The notes: a model not told the origin generated them from the letters alone. A stretch of 38,603 nt of DNA from Candidatus Uhrbacteria bacterium (GCA_030688135.1 JAUYIW010000029.1:1-38603), one strand, 5' to 3'. Positions 1-8,570 are shown, numbered from the stretch's first letter. Translations and numbers: made by a program.

Positions 1-2
1 AG

Positions 3-137
3 CGGTTCATTCCGCTGTACAAGGCGTTTTTCAAGGGGAAGAAAAATGAGAAGATGAAACGCAGCGGCGGCATGCCCGAGCCGCGCGGCTACGCGACGCA
101 CACTGTCCAACATCTAGCGTTGACAAAGTGTGTGTAG
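3..137 (+). CDS. C-terminal end of a possible protein, cut by the window edge
   Basis: Frame 3 is open from the window edge to a TAG at 135-137 and gives 44 residues. The segment begins RFIPLYKAFFKGKKNEK and is rich in Lys, Arg and Gly. Its DNA is clearly more GC-rich than the rest of the window, which suggests true coding or recently acquired DNA. The last codons lie inside the first copy of a tandem REP-like repeat (109-137), so the natural C-terminus may have been replaced by the repeat. No family is recognised. Confidence 0.3.
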   Translation, partial: RFIPLYKAFFKGKKNEKMKRSGGMPEPRGYATHTVQHLALTKCV

Positions 138-169
138 GTCAACATCTAGCGTTGACAAAGTGTGTGTAG
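109..169. repeat. Two tandem copies of a REP-like hairpin repeat
   Basis: A 29-nt unit occurs at 109-137 and again at 141-169 (period 32). Each contains the core ACATCTAGCGTTGACA. In the second copy the core reads GTCAACATCTAGCGTTGAC, whose ends GTCAAC and GTTGAC are complementary. The same 16-nt core recurs at 17294-17309, just downstream of two GGGGTCA words and near the IS200-like transposase at 18053, so this is probably a REP family mobilised by such a transposase. That link is inferred. Confidence 0.7.
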
Positions 170-499
170 ATTTTGTGAGAATTCGCGGTCAATTACCCGT
201 CTGTCACGGCCAAGGATCGTTGCAATTCTATTATGACTTTTCTCAGAGGCCAGACAGATTTCAATGATCTGACTCTCAAGTGTGGTGAGTCTTCTCGTAT
301 GAGCCATATATTAAAGGATCCGGCTCACAGGAACAGGGATGGGCAATATGTTTAGAATTCGGCTTCCCGGCTATAAAGGAGGAACTAGCAATTAAAATGC
401 GCAGACAAATAGATTCTAATCTCAAACAAAACACTCAAAATTTGCTGATAGAACATAAATAACGTTCTTGGTACTCAGGACTTTCACTTGGGTATTTTT
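170..499. other. Intergenic region with no convincing gene
   Basis: About 330 nt separate the repeats from the terminator at 500. Two tiny ORFs are present: 40 codons at 233-355, and 21 codons at 397-462 with an AAAGGAGGA sequence about 15 nt upstream, which is too far for normal ribosome binding. Neither resembles a known protein. No tRNA or clear structured RNA is seen. Confidence 0.5.
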
Positions 500-537
500 A
501 ATAAAACAGACACCCGGTAAAGGTGCCTGTTTTATTT
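499..537. terminator. Bidirectional terminator downstream of the zinc-ribbon gene
   Basis: The inverted repeat AATAAAACAG(a)CACC ... GGTG(c)CTGTTTTATT is flanked by T-runs in both orientations. It lies immediately after the stop codon of the minus-strand gene at 538. Confidence 0.8.
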
Positions 538-1044
538 TTAATTATTGTCTTCATTTTCGTCCTCTGACAAACTTTCATCTTCTTCGTAATCCTCTTCGTA
601 TTCATCGTCTTCCTCAATATCTTCTGCCAGGTCTGTGAGAAGATCGAGAATCTTTCCCATCTTTGTGTTCATTTCTTTGAGTTGCTTTACAACATCTTCA
701 CTTCCTCCTCGAGGGGTACTGTGGTAAGCAGGCTTGTCCGATCCCCCTCTGCGGTCAAAATCTTTCTTTGCGTATCGTGACTTTGATGTACCATCATCGT
801 CTCCACGGAAGCAGTTGTTACACAAAACTGGTCTTCGACCGTTTGGTTTAAAAGGGACTTCGCATGATTCATTACACTGTCCGCAAGTTGCACGATGCAT
901 TTCCGGGCGAGAATCACGGTCGCCACTGCGCTTCCAATCTCCACCGCCACCACCACTTCCACCGCTAAAACTTCTTCCTCCTTTATATCCGTCTCTCTTC
1001 TTGTCCTTCCAGTCTCCTGAACTCTGTTTCTTAAATGGTTTCAT
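538..1044 (-). CDS. CxxC-x17-CxxC zinc-ribbon protein
   Basis: The 168-residue protein has a low-complexity Gly/Ser/Lys/Arg-rich N-terminus (about residues 1-50), then CGQC, exactly 17 residues, and CNNC (about residues 55-78). This matches the CxxC-x17-CxxC zinc-ribbon family (zf-trcl/TIGR04272 type), which is frequent in Patescibacteria. A hydrophobic heptad-like segment follows (VVKQLKEMNTKMGKILDLL), then a very acidic Glu/Asp tail. The ribbon with a basic RGG-like head suggests nucleic-acid binding. The exact role is unknown. It is a single gene with its own terminator. Confidence 0.85.
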   Translation of the reverse strand: MKPFKKQSSGDWKDKKRDGYKGGRSFSGGSGGGGGDWKRSGDRDSRPEMHRATCGQCNESCEVPFKPNGRRPVLCNNCFRGDDDGTSKSRYAKKDFDRRGGSDKPAYHSTPRGGSEDVVKQLKEMNTKMGKILDLLTDLAEDIEEDDEYEEDYEEDESLSEDENEDNN

Positions 1045-1051
1045 ATATTTA

Positions 1052-2509
1052 TTACTTAATTAACGTTGCTAGATCTAGTGTTTGGTCAAATCTGATTTGT
1101 TTTAGGAAATCTTCATCATGGCTTACAACAATCATACATCCTTCATAATCATTTAATGCCTTTGCAATAACTGGCAAATGTCTGAAGTTTATATGATTTG
1201 TTGGCTCGTCAAAGATTAATAGTCCTGGCTCTTGTAGAACAAAGCGAGCAAAACTTAGTAAACCTTTTTGACCTTCCGAGAGCGCTTCTACCCTTGTCGC
1301 GAGCGCCTCACCGTTCAGTAGGAATTTAGCGCCAGTGCGGCGAATCATTTCGTTTTCTGGTGCATCCATTACTTCTGCAAGGGAATCGTAAGCGGTTTTA
1401 GAAAAGTCTAGTCCGGAGAAATCCTGTCTGTAATATCCAACTTTTATTTCTTCAGTTATAACTGCGTCCTTACTTTCTCCTCCGGCAAGTGTTCGCAGTA
1501 ATGTGCTTTTGCCAATACCATTCGGTCCGGTAATAAGTAAGTGATGATTTCGTCTCAGCGTAATGTCGACCTTAGCATTATGCGGTTCCTGATTCAAAAT
1601 AACTTTTACACTGTTTAGCTGAACAATCGCTTTGGTAGTATGCTGTGCTGGAATAATAAACTCACCAATAGTGCGATCATCTCGTTTAACACCTACCATA
1701 TTACTCTCGGCCTCCCTAACTTCATCTTTGAGTTTACTCGCAAGTTTACGCATTTTTCCTCCTTTGTGCGCAAAGAAGTTTACTTTGTCTTTTCTGTCCT
1801 GAATAGTTTTTAGAAGCTGTGCATTTTTTGCACGATCGCGTTCAACACGCGCTGAAATCTCTTCTACTACGTCAGTATAGTTGCCATCATACTTTTCAAC
1901 CTTTCCAGTAAAGACATCGAGATGCAAGACGCCTTCGGTAAAACTATTCAAAAAGTCTGCATCATGGGAAATTACTAAAACGGTTTTTGGGTACATTATT
2001 AGAAAAGCTGTAAGATGCGCAATGCCGTCGCTATCAAGATTATTTGTTGGCTCGTCAAGTAGCAAGATGTCAGGTTCTTGAATAATAGCAAACGCTAGGA
2101 GTAATCGTGCCTGCTGACCACCAGAAAAGTCACTAATAACCTTATCGAGTGGCGTAGCAAAGTTAACAACTTCAAGAGCGTCGGCAATACGTTTATCAAG
2201 ATTATAAGGCACTTCGCTAAAGCCATGTGAAAAGTACTCGCGCACGGTTTCTGTTAAATGCTCCCGCCCCATAACCTGCTTTCCTGTAGCGATAGTCGTC
2301 TCGGCAGGGATATGAATACTTCCTTTGTCAGGCTTAAGCTCACCGGTTATAAGTTTGAATATTGTGCTTTTTCCAGCACCATTTTGACCCATAAGCGTTA
2401 GCTTTGAGTCCTCGCGAACAGAAAAACTAACCTCTTTTAAAATGAGGTTCTCGGCGCTGTAGCCGAAGTTGATTTCTTCAAAACGAATGATAACGTTATT
2501 TTGTGTCAT
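1052..2509 (-). CDS. ABC-F family ATP-binding protein
   Basis: Two ABC ATPase domains are joined in one 485-residue chain without membrane segments, as in ABC-F proteins that act on the ribosome (EttA, Uup, antibiotic-protection factors). Visible are Walker A GQNGAGKS, signature FSGGQQARL and Walker B with DEPTNNLD in the first half, and GPNGIGKS, LSEGQKGLL and DEPTNHIN in the second. The inter-domain linker (EKYDGNYTDVVEEI onward) is highly charged and helical, like the P-site tRNA interaction motif. I chose the ATG at 2509 (MTQNNVIIRF) over the one seven codons upstream because the domain begins right there. The subfamily, and so translation factor versus resistance, is not resolved. Confidence 0.9.
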   Translation of the reverse strand: MTQNNVIIRFEEINFGYSAENLILKEVSFSVREDSKLTLMGQNGAGKSTIFKLITGELKPDKGSIHIPAETTIATGKQVMGREHLTETVREYFSHGFSEVPYNLDKRIADALEVVNFATPLDKVISDFSGGQQARLLLAFAIIQEPDILLLDEPTNNLDSDGIAHLTAFLIMYPKTVLVISHDADFLNSFTEGVLHLDVFTGKVEKYDGNYTDVVEEISARVERDRAKNAQLLKTIQDRKDKVNFFAHKGGKMRKLASKLKDEVREAESNMVGVKRDDRTIGEFIIPAQHTTKAIVQLNSVKVILNQEPHNAKVDITLRRNHHLLITGPNGIGKSTLLRTLAGGESKDAVITEEIKVGYYRQDFSGLDFSKTAYDSLAEVMDAPENEMIRRTGAKFLLNGEALATRVEALSEGQKGLLSFARFVLQEPGLLIFDEPTNHINFRHLPVIAKALNDYEGCMIVVSHDEDFLKQIRFDQTLDLATLIK

Positions 2510-2706
2510 AGAAGTAGGGGAGTGTACCATGAAACTCGAAAAAAAGCTAGTGCAAGCCTATATATTCGAATTAAATACTAATGTAAGGTTCTGTTAAGCC
2601 TTGGTAAGCAGGATATTTATAATACTGCAGTGGCTCGAAAGCATGTTAATAAAGGAATTATCGTTGATTACTTTACAAAAAGGTCAAATCGTGGTATTAA
2701 CAAAAT

Positions 2707-3603
2707 ATGAAAATTCTTGGAATCGGACTAATGGGAGTACCTTTTTTTAATTTAGACGTAAAGAAAGAGGCAGAATCGCGTGGACACAGCATGGATTTTT
2801 GCCTTGCTAGTTCCTTAAATTTTGATATTAGCAATGAAAGCATCGATATAAGAGCAGGTGGTTTTAATTTGAAAGATTTTGATCTTATACACGTTGGATC
2901 ATTAATTCGAAATCGATGGCCACTTATTGCAACATTTGGATATCTTAGTCGTAATACCGGTTGTGCGATTGTTGATGATAGATTGATAAGTACAAATCTT
3001 GATCAGTATTCTGGACTCGCGAAGTACATTCTTGAACATGAGAATGGAATAAGGTTTCCTCGCTCGATTGTTTTCAAACAGGTTGAAGAAATTGAAGATA
3101 AGCTGTGTGAGTTTAAGTTTCCAGTTATTATAAAGACGAACTGCAGTAAGCAGGGAGCTGGTGTTGGTTTAGCACATAACATCAAAGACATTAAGAAGTT
3201 CGTTAAGCAAAAGCTAAAGATTAGTCAAAACATTGGATTTATTTTAAGAGAGCGAATACCAAATAATGGAGATTATCGCGTTAATGTAATTGACGGCAAG
3301 GCTGTTGTTTGTTTAAAAAGAACTCCAAAGAAAGGTGAATTTAGATCAAACATAAGCCTTGGTGGCAAACTTACAAAAACTAATGCGAAAGATGTAAAAG
3401 AGGTTTGTGCGGTTGGTGAAAAGATTGCACGTCTTTCAAACTATGATGTCGCTGGAGTCGACGTTATGGTTCATGCGGATACTGGCGTAGCATATGTGCT
3501 CGAGGTAAATAGGGCTCCTGGAAGTCTAGAGGACGATGTTTTGGCTTCGGGAGTGGATATGGCAAAACTTATTGTTGATTTGTACGAAAAGCGAGTCGCG
3601 TAA
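2707..3603 (+). CDS. ATP-grasp ligase, RimK-like
   Basis: The 298-residue protein has the ATP-grasp pattern of RimK-type amino-acid ligases. The ATP-binding strand is FPVIIKTNCSKQGAGVGLA (about 138-156), then RERIPNNGDYRVNVIDGKAV, and the metal-binding end VAGVDVMVHADTGVAYVLEV followed by NRAPGS, where Glu and Asn are the usual Mg2+ ligands. Family members join an amino acid to a carboxylate using ATP, for example glutamate addition to ribosomal protein S6 or to cofactors. The substrate cannot be read from the sequence. It stands alone between two oppositely oriented neighbours and ends in its own terminator. No Shine-Dalgarno sequence precedes the ATG. Confidence 0.85.
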   Translation: MKILGIGLMGVPFFNLDVKKEAESRGHSMDFCLASSLNFDISNESIDIRAGGFNLKDFDLIHVGSLIRNRWPLIATFGYLSRNTGCAIVDDRLISTNLDQYSGLAKYILEHENGIRFPRSIVFKQVEEIEDKLCEFKFPVIIKTNCSKQGAGVGLAHNIKDIKKFVKQKLKISQNIGFILRERIPNNGDYRVNVIDGKAVVCLKRTPKKGEFRSNISLGGKLTKTNAKDVKEVCAVGEKIARLSNYDVAGVDVMVHADTGVAYVLEVNRAPGSLEDDVLASGVDMAKLIVDLYEKRVA

Positions 3604-3607
3604 TAAA

Positions 3608-3636
3608 AAGATTGTCTAGCGACAATTTTTTTATTT
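3608..3636. terminator. Intrinsic terminator after the ATP-grasp gene
   Basis: ATTGTC, a TAGC loop and GACAAT are followed by seven T. The A-run on the other side allows it to serve the convergent gene at 3646 as well. Confidence 0.8.
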
Positions 3637-3645
3637 GGATTAAGA

Positions 3646-3969
3646 TTAGCTCTTACTTTTGTTTACTTTATGAATTCCACGAAAGCCAAGGGAAATCAAA
3701 ATAAAAATTACTACCTTTAAGAGATAGTGTTCATTTAAATCAACAAAATTTAAAGTCATCGGAGTCATGTTGCCGGTTAAGATATGCGCCAATATTCCAA
3801 TTGGAAGTGCCCAAATCACCCAACTCACTTTAGGCACTTTAATGTTAGCCTTGAGCAAGACTTTTGAAAGTAACGGGGAAATTATCCACATTCCAACAAG
3901 CGCTATGCTAATGTCAAAAACAGCGTAATCGAGAACTCTGAATTGTCTTAGATATTCTAAAGTATTCAT
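3646..3969 (-). CDS. Small membrane protein of unknown function, three helices
   Basis: 107 residues with three predicted membrane helices: about 14-33 (YAVFDISIALVGMWIISPLL), 49-66 (SWVIWALPIGILAHILTG) and 82-99 (YLLKVVIFILISLGFRGI). It has a short basic tail HKVNKSKS. I do not recognise a named family. The ATG is preceded only by AT-rich DNA with no ribosome binding site. Confidence 0.65.
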   Translation of the reverse strand: MNTLEYLRQFRVLDYAVFDISIALVGMWIISPLLSKVLLKANIKVPKVSWVIWALPIGILAHILTGNMTPMTLNFVDLNEHYLLKVVIFILISLGFRGIHKVNKSKS

Positions 3970-4118
3970 AAATATACTATAAATTTACTATATTATATCA
4001 CATTTTAGAGCGTTGAGTTCCTTTATGCTTAGGTCTGTCCATGGCATATCTATTCATTGGATATTTGGCATAAATGCTGAAATTAACTACAGATTAGTCG
4101 TTGCCGACGACTTTACGC

Positions 4119-4147
4119 TTGACAAAAATACCAATTTAGTGTATAGT
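4119..4147 (+). promoter_or_regulatory. Strong sigma70-type promoter of the cold-shock gene
   Basis: TTGACA at 4119-4124, 17-nt spacer, TATAGT at 4142-4147. Transcription should start near 4154, leaving a leader of about 80 nt before the ATG at 4236. The GTG at 4146 lies inside the -10 box and cannot be the start codon of this transcript. Confidence 0.85.
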
Positions 4148-4235
4148 GGCGAATAAGCAAAGAGTACTCACACGTGGAGATCCGTCGAATTTCCCACAGA
4201 GGCTAAATTTGCGGATTATTCATTATACACTACCT

Positions 4236-4433
4236 ATGACTGGTACAATCAAAAGATTGACAGACAAGGGGTTCGGTTTCATTGCCGTTGAAGGTGAAGA
4301 GAAAGATCTTTTCTTCCACTCATCTTCACTTGTTGATGTAACATTCGAAGAGCTCCGAGAAGGTGATGCTGTAACATTTGACACAGAAGACTCTGACAAG
4401 GGTCCACGTGCTACAAACGTTCAGCGCGCTTAA
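4236..4433 (+). CDS. Cold-shock domain protein
   Basis: A compact 65-residue OB-fold cold-shock protein. It starts MTGTIKRLTDKGFGFIAV, carrying RNP1 (KGFGFIAVEG), then RNP2 (DLFFHSSSL), and ends KGPRATNVQRA, the standard end of the family. Such proteins bind single-stranded RNA/DNA and act as RNA chaperones. A longer in-frame start at GTG 4146 would add 30 residues without homology and would lie in the promoter, so ATG 4236 is preferred. The roughly 80-nt leader resembles the long regulatory leaders of cspA-type genes, though no fold can be proven here. A terminator follows directly. Confidence 0.93.
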   Translation: MTGTIKRLTDKGFGFIAVEGEEKDLFFHSSSLVDVTFEELREGDAVTFDTEDSDKGPRATNVQRA

Positions 4434-4446
4434 CTATCAAACAAAA

Positions 4447-4480
4447 AAACCATCCTGTAAAACGGGTGGTTTTTTGTTTC
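4447..4480. terminator. Intrinsic terminator after the cold-shock gene
   Basis: AAACCATCC and GGGTGGTTT form a stem around TGTAAAAC, followed by TTTTTTG. The A-run upstream makes it usable for the convergent minus-strand gene at 4505 too. Confidence 0.8.
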
Positions 4481-4504
4481 TGCCTACTTTTGACTAAGTT
4501 TTTT

Positions 4505-4810
4505 TTAAACTCGTTCACGCACTTCTTGAGCTGTTGGTGTTTTTCTGGCTTTTAGAATCAAAGTAATAAACATCGCATAGGCTATTATATACAAAGAGTA
4601 TTCAACGAACTCAGCCCACTCTCCAAATGCTATTAGCTCCCTAACAGCATGCCAAAGTCTTGCAGCGCCCATAAAACTTAATGACCATACCGTTGCAAGT
4701 AATGCGGAATGTGTTAATCCGCGTTGTACTGCGTACCATGCGATGTACGCTGAGACGATAGCCATTATTGCTGTTATAAACGAAACACTAAAGTAAAATA
4801 GTTCTTCCAT
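4505..4810 (-). CDS. Small membrane protein of unknown function
   Basis: 101 residues with three hydrophobic helices at about 5-28, 35-53 and 67-88, and a polar C-terminal tail (KARKTPTAQEVRERV). The last two helices contain Trp, His and Arg (ARLWHAVRELI) at the membrane edge. No family is recognised. It lies between two genes of other function, each with its own terminator, so it is probably transcribed alone. Confidence 0.6.
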   Translation of the reverse strand: MEELFYFSVSFITAIMAIVSAYIAWYAVQRGLTHSALLATVWSLSFMGAARLWHAVRELIAFGEWAEFVEYSLYIIAYAMFITLILKARKTPTAQEVRERV

Positions 4811-4869
4811 ATTTTAAAAATTGATTTAACGAATTTCTAAGTATATTATACATCACTATAAAATAAATT

Positions 4870-4902
4870 AAAACAAAAAACAGCCAGTAAAGGCTGTTTT
4901 AA
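4870..4902 (-). terminator. Intrinsic terminator of the DEAD-box helicase gene
   Basis: On the minus strand AAAACAGCC, loop TTTACT and GGCTGTTTT are followed by a T-rich run, directly after the helicase stop codon. Confidence 0.8.
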
Positions 4903-4904
4903 AA

Positions 4905-6308
4905 TTATCTTTTGCTTCGTCTTTGGGTACTGCGTCGTCCACGTCCGGCTCCACCACTACGTGCAGGTCCTCTATGACCCGCACTAGACGACCCTCCGCC
5001 TGATCTTGCGCCACCTGCACGACCACTGCTACTACCTCCGCTTCGGCCACCACTATATCCTCCGCCACCCGATGATCGTCCTTGCGACGATTTTTTGTAG
5101 TAGCTTCTGCCACCTGGGCGACTAGATGTTGATTGCCTTCGCTGATCTTCGTCAAATTTTGCTCTATTAATTGGTTCAAACTTTTTACCGGCAAGAGACT
5201 TAATAGGAAGCGTAAGATTTATCAGTTTTTCAATTTGTTTAATATCTTTTTTCTGTTCAGGCGCAGCGAACGAGATTGCTTTTCCAGATTTTCCAGCACG
5301 AGCAGTTCTTCCAATTCGGTGAACGTAATCCTCAATTTGATCAGGCAGATCATAGTTTACAACCAGCTGAATGTTGTCTACGTCGATTCCACGTGAAGCA
5401 ATGTCGGTGGCAACTAAAATTCTATACTTGCCGGTTGAGAATCCCTTTAGTGCATTTTGTCTTTGATTTTGTGATCTATTCGAATGTATTTCGTCTACAG
5501 CAAAACCCATTCTTCTAATATCTCGTGTAATTTTTGCAGCTCCATGTTTGGTTCTGCTGAACACTAAAACAGAGCCTTTATATTCTTTGAGTAGTTCTTG
5601 TAGTAATCCAATTTTTTGATCTCGTGGAACAATGAAAACTTCTTGATCAACATTTTCAACAGTAGTTCCTGGTTTTGTAACCTCAATTCTAAGTGGCTTT
5701 CGCATGTACTGACTTGCAATTGCCGCAATCTCTTTTGGCATTGTTGCTGAAAATAACATTGTTTGGCGATCCTGTGGGATAAAGGCAAGAATCCGCTTTA
5801 GTTGTGGCGCAAAGCCCATGTCAAGCATACGGTCGGCTTCGTCTAGCACAAGCATACCAACCTCTGAAAGTGATATGTATTTTTGCTCAACTAGGTCAAT
5901 TAGCCGTCCAGGTGTTGCGACAATTATGTGTGGTCTTGCTTTAAGCTGTCTAATCTGCGATCCGGGATTAGTTCCACCAATTAAAATAGCGGTTCGAAGT
6001 CCGGATTTACCTGCAACTTTTCTTAGTGTTTCATCAACCTGCACGGCAAGTTCGCGAGTAGGAAGTAATATCAACCCCATTTGTTGAGTAGCTGAAACAT
6101 GCTGCAACATTGGAATTGAAAACGCTAATGTCTTACCAGAACCGGTTTGGGCAATACCTACAACGTCTTCACCGGAAGTAGCAATAGGAATGGCCTTGTA
6201 TTGAATAGGCGTTGGATGAGCAAAACCAAGCGCTTGAACGCGCTTTAATAATCCCGGTTTAATTCCTAAACCATTAAAATCCTGATGTTCTAATTCTTCT
6301 CTTGGCAT
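4905..6308 (-). CDS. DEAD-box ATP-dependent RNA helicase (RhlE-like)
   Basis: 467 residues. The two RecA-like domains show the Q motif (GFAHPTPIQ), motif I AQTGSGKT, PTRELA, TPGR, motif II DEAD, motif III SAT, and motif VI HRIGRTARAG. They unwind or remodel RNA using ATP. From about residue 385 the chain becomes a low-complexity tail of Gly, Ser and Arg with many RSGG/SGGG units and a basic end, typical of helicases that bind RNA non-specifically and form condensates. Role in ribosome assembly or mRNA decay is likely from family knowledge; the target is unknown. It begins at ATG 6308 with no ribosome binding site. Confidence 0.93.
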   Translation of the reverse strand: MPREELEHQDFNGLGIKPGLLKRVQALGFAHPTPIQYKAIPIATSGEDVVGIAQTGSGKTLAFSIPMLQHVSATQQMGLILLPTRELAVQVDETLRKVAGKSGLRTAILIGGTNPGSQIRQLKARPHIIVATPGRLIDLVEQKYISLSEVGMLVLDEADRMLDMGFAPQLKRILAFIPQDRQTMLFSATMPKEIAAIASQYMRKPLRIEVTKPGTTVENVDQEVFIVPRDQKIGLLQELLKEYKGSVLVFSRTKHGAAKITRDIRRMGFAVDEIHSNRSQNQRQNALKGFSTGKYRILVATDIASRGIDVDNIQLVVNYDLPDQIEDYVHRIGRTARAGKSGKAISFAAPEQKKDIKQIEKLINLTLPIKSLAGKKFEPINRAKFDEDQRRQSTSSRPGGRSYYKKSSQGRSSGGGGYSGGRSGGSSSGRAGGARSGGGSSSAGHRGPARSGGAGRGRRSTQRRSKR

Positions 6309-6462
6309 AAGAACAGAAGCATAGTCTATTTAGGGGGATTTGTCAATCACTATACATAAAAGTGACTCTCCCTGTCATTATATCAGATAAAACATACTCA
6401 ATGCCAATAGATCACGTATTCTGCATATTATAAATTTCAGACTACTGAACAAGAAATCAAAT

Positions 6463-6489
6463 TATGGTGTCTCTAAGAGACGTCACAAT
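6463..6489. repeat. Copy 1 of the GTCTCTAAGAGAC palindrome family
   Basis: The core GTCTCTAAGAGAC is at 6469-6481, within flanking arms TTATGGT and GTCACAATTA. Compared with the copies at 10849-10880 and 23335-23365, the left arm looks two bases short. It lies between the divergent helicase and DUF2914 genes. Confidence 0.7.
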
Positions 6490-6556
6490 TATGCGGTATA
6501 CCCTTGGAATACTTTGAACATTAGTAAAACCTTGATATCATAAGGCGCATAAAGCT

Positions 6557-7666
6557 ATGATAAAGGAAAAAATTCAACAATCCATACGCTTCCTTCGTAT
6601 TCAGGAAATGTATGACAAATACGAACGTCTTTTACTTCCTGCAATGCTTGTAGTTGGTCTTATTGTTGATTTTATTACATTTAGAACAATCAAAGTTAGC
6701 ACGGCTTTTACGATTTTATGCGTGTATTTAGTTATTGCCGGTAGCACGATTGCCTTTATTAATATTTTTGACAGCAGAATAAGGCGTGGTAGAAATAGAT
6801 TAAGGTACCTACGACTTGCTTCTCCTCTTATTGTGCAATTTACATTTGGAGCTTTGCTTAGTGCGTCATTAATTTTTTATTGGTTTAGTGGAACGGTGTC
6901 GGTTAGTTGGCCACTTATTTTTATTATCGCATTTCTAATAGTTTCAAATGACGTATTCAAAGACAGATACCTTTCGCCAAAGGTGCAAATTGGCGTTTAT
7001 TACTTTGCATTGTTTTCACTATCGTCATTAATATTCCCGTTTATATTTAACTCAATTAGCGCTTGGGTTTTTGTATTAGGGGGTGTTGTAAGCGCACTGT
7101 TAATGTATGCTTACATAACTTTGCTCGCAAAGTCAGTAGAAGACATTCGAAATGTTAAAATAAAGTTATTTTGGGTTATTGGTTTAATTTTTATTTTTTT
7201 AAATGGCTTGTATTTTTTAAATGTGATTCCGCCAATCCCTCTTTCCCTTCGAGAAGCCGGCGTTTATCACAATGTCAAGCAATCTAGCGGTTTGTATATG
7301 TTGAGCGGAGAAAGGGAATCGTTACTAGATAAGATTATTCCAGGGCAAACGATTCATATTGAAAAGGGCCAGAGCGTTTACGCGTATTCTGCAATATTTG
7401 CCCCAGCTGAATTAAACACGGTGATTGTTCATAACTGGGAGTATTTTGACTCAGACACACGCAGATGGATTAGCAAAGATAAACTAACCTTTAGAATTTA
7501 CGGTGGTCGTGACGAAGGATTCCGTGGATATTCTGCTAAGTCTCAAGTTAGCGCAGGAAAGTGGAGAGTTAGTGTTGAAACAGAACGGGGTCAGGTATTG
7601 GGCCGATTACGTTTTGGAGTTGAAATTGTGGATGTTGCGCCAGATCTTATAAAATCAACAAGATAG
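6557..7666 (+). CDS. DUF2914 domain membrane protein
   Basis: 369 residues. About residues 20-225 hold six or seven hydrophobic helices. The soluble C-terminal part (about 240-360) carries the DUF2914 pattern, including VIVHNWEYFDSDTRRW, FRIYGGRDEGFRGY and the closing SAGKWRVSVETERGQVLG. DUF2914 domains are thought to face outside the cytoplasm; their biochemical role is not known. The stop codon is two bases before the truB start, so the two genes are probably co-transcribed, which looks like genome compaction rather than a functional link. Confidence 0.85.
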   Translation: MIKEKIQQSIRFLRIQEMYDKYERLLLPAMLVVGLIVDFITFRTIKVSTAFTILCVYLVIAGSTIAFINIFDSRIRRGRNRLRYLRLASPLIVQFTFGALLSASLIFYWFSGTVSVSWPLIFIIAFLIVSNDVFKDRYLSPKVQIGVYYFALFSLSSLIFPFIFNSISAWVFVLGGVVSALLMYAYITLLAKSVEDIRNVKIKLFWVIGLIFIFLNGLYFLNVIPPIPLSLREAGVYHNVKQSSGLYMLSGERESLLDKIIPGQTIHIEKGQSVYAYSAIFAPAELNTVIVHNWEYFDSDTRRWISKDKLTFRIYGGRDEGFRGYSAKSQVSAGKWRVSVETERGQVLGRLRFGVEIVDVAPDLIKSTR

Positions 7667-7668
7667 TT

Positions 7669-8415
7669 ATGGCAGTTTTAAATTGCTATAAACCTGAAGG
7701 AGCTACGCCTCTTAGCGTGCTCGATTCTATAAAACTCAAGGATAGTTCATTGGCAGATACATTAATGACGTATGCGGGTAGGCTTGATCCAATGGCTGAT
7801 GGAGTTCTGGTTGTTTTGACTGGAGACGACAGACTAAGGCGTGACGAATTTATGGCGTTAAACAAGACCTATCAAGCGTCTTTTTTGTTTGGCTTTGAGT
7901 CTGACAGTTACGATGCTTTGGGTTTGGTTAAACGTGGGCAGGATTGTCAGATAAGTGATATCGAGCGTGAGCTAAAAGATTTAGTAGGAGTTCACAATCT
8001 ACCGTTCCCTCCGTATTCGTCGTATAAAGTTCAGGGTAAACCACTACATTGGTGGACTAAGGAAGGAAGACTTGCTGAGATTGAAATACCAACAAAAGAA
8101 ATGAACGTACTTACGGTTTCAGATGTTTCACTCACGAGCATTACCTTAGAATCCGCACTTGCAAATATTGAGCGACGTATTGGTTTAGTTAAAGGTGATT
8201 TTCGTCAGGAGGAGATTTTAAAACAATGGCTCAAGGCTTTAGATGTAGTTAAAAACATATCACTTGCTACCGCTACACTAGAAGTATCTAGCGGTACTTA
8301 CATTCGAGCGCTTGCACACGATTTAGGAAGTCGTCTAGGCTGTGGAGCACTGCTATATTCGTTGACTCGTACAAAAGTTGGTAACTATTTGTTGGATGAT
8401 TCAACTAGATTATAA
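7669..8415 (+). CDS. truB: tRNA pseudouridine-55 synthase TruB, divergent
   Basis: TruB makes pseudouridine 55 in the T-loop of tRNAs. The 248-residue protein starts LNCYKPEGATPLSVLDSI (family KPxG), has YAGRLDPMADGVLVVLTGD with catalytic Asp40, then LNKTYQASFLFGFESDSYDA, FPPYSSYKVQGKPLHWW, and ends with SSGTYIRALAHDLGSRLG. The catalytic loop is unusual: most TruB proteins have GTLDPxATG, here GRLDPMADG. There is no C-terminal PUA domain, as in short bacterial forms. Starts two bases after the DUF2914 gene. Confidence 0.88.
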   Translation: MAVLNCYKPEGATPLSVLDSIKLKDSSLADTLMTYAGRLDPMADGVLVVLTGDDRLRRDEFMALNKTYQASFLFGFESDSYDALGLVKRGQDCQISDIERELKDLVGVHNLPFPPYSSYKVQGKPLHWWTKEGRLAEIEIPTKEMNVLTVSDVSLTSITLESALANIERRIGLVKGDFRQEEILKQWLKALDVVKNISLATATLEVSSGTYIRALAHDLGSRLGCGALLYSLTRTKVGNYLLDDSTRL

Positions 8416-8419
8416 ATAA

Positions 8420-8446
8420 AAATGACCTCGAATGGTGTCATTTTAA
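8420..8446 (+). terminator. Intrinsic terminator after truB
   Basis: AAAATGAC and GTCATTTT flank a loop with CTCGAATGGT, shortly after the TAA; the downstream arm ends in a short T-run. Confidence 0.65.
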
Positions 8447-8570
8447 ATATTTTGATTTGGTTTAAATAATTGCCCTGTTACTATCTTTTTTACGTGGTAA
8501 TTTTCTCATTATATTCAAATTGCAATAATCGTTCGATTATGATAAAACTGAAACATATAATAAATATTTT

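Noticed and set aside
109..169. CRISPR array at the left edge
   Set aside because: Only two copies with 3 nt between them, no spacers and no cas genes.
734..1063. 109-codon ORF antisense to the zinc-ribbon gene
   Set aside because: Antisense shadow of low-complexity coding DNA.
4146..4235. GTG start giving a 95-residue cold-shock protein
   Set aside because: The GTG lies in the -10 box of a strong promoter, and the extra residues have no family similarity.
4868..5194. 108-codon ORF in another frame of the helicase tail
   Set aside because: The open frame results from the repetitive Gly/Ser/Arg codons.
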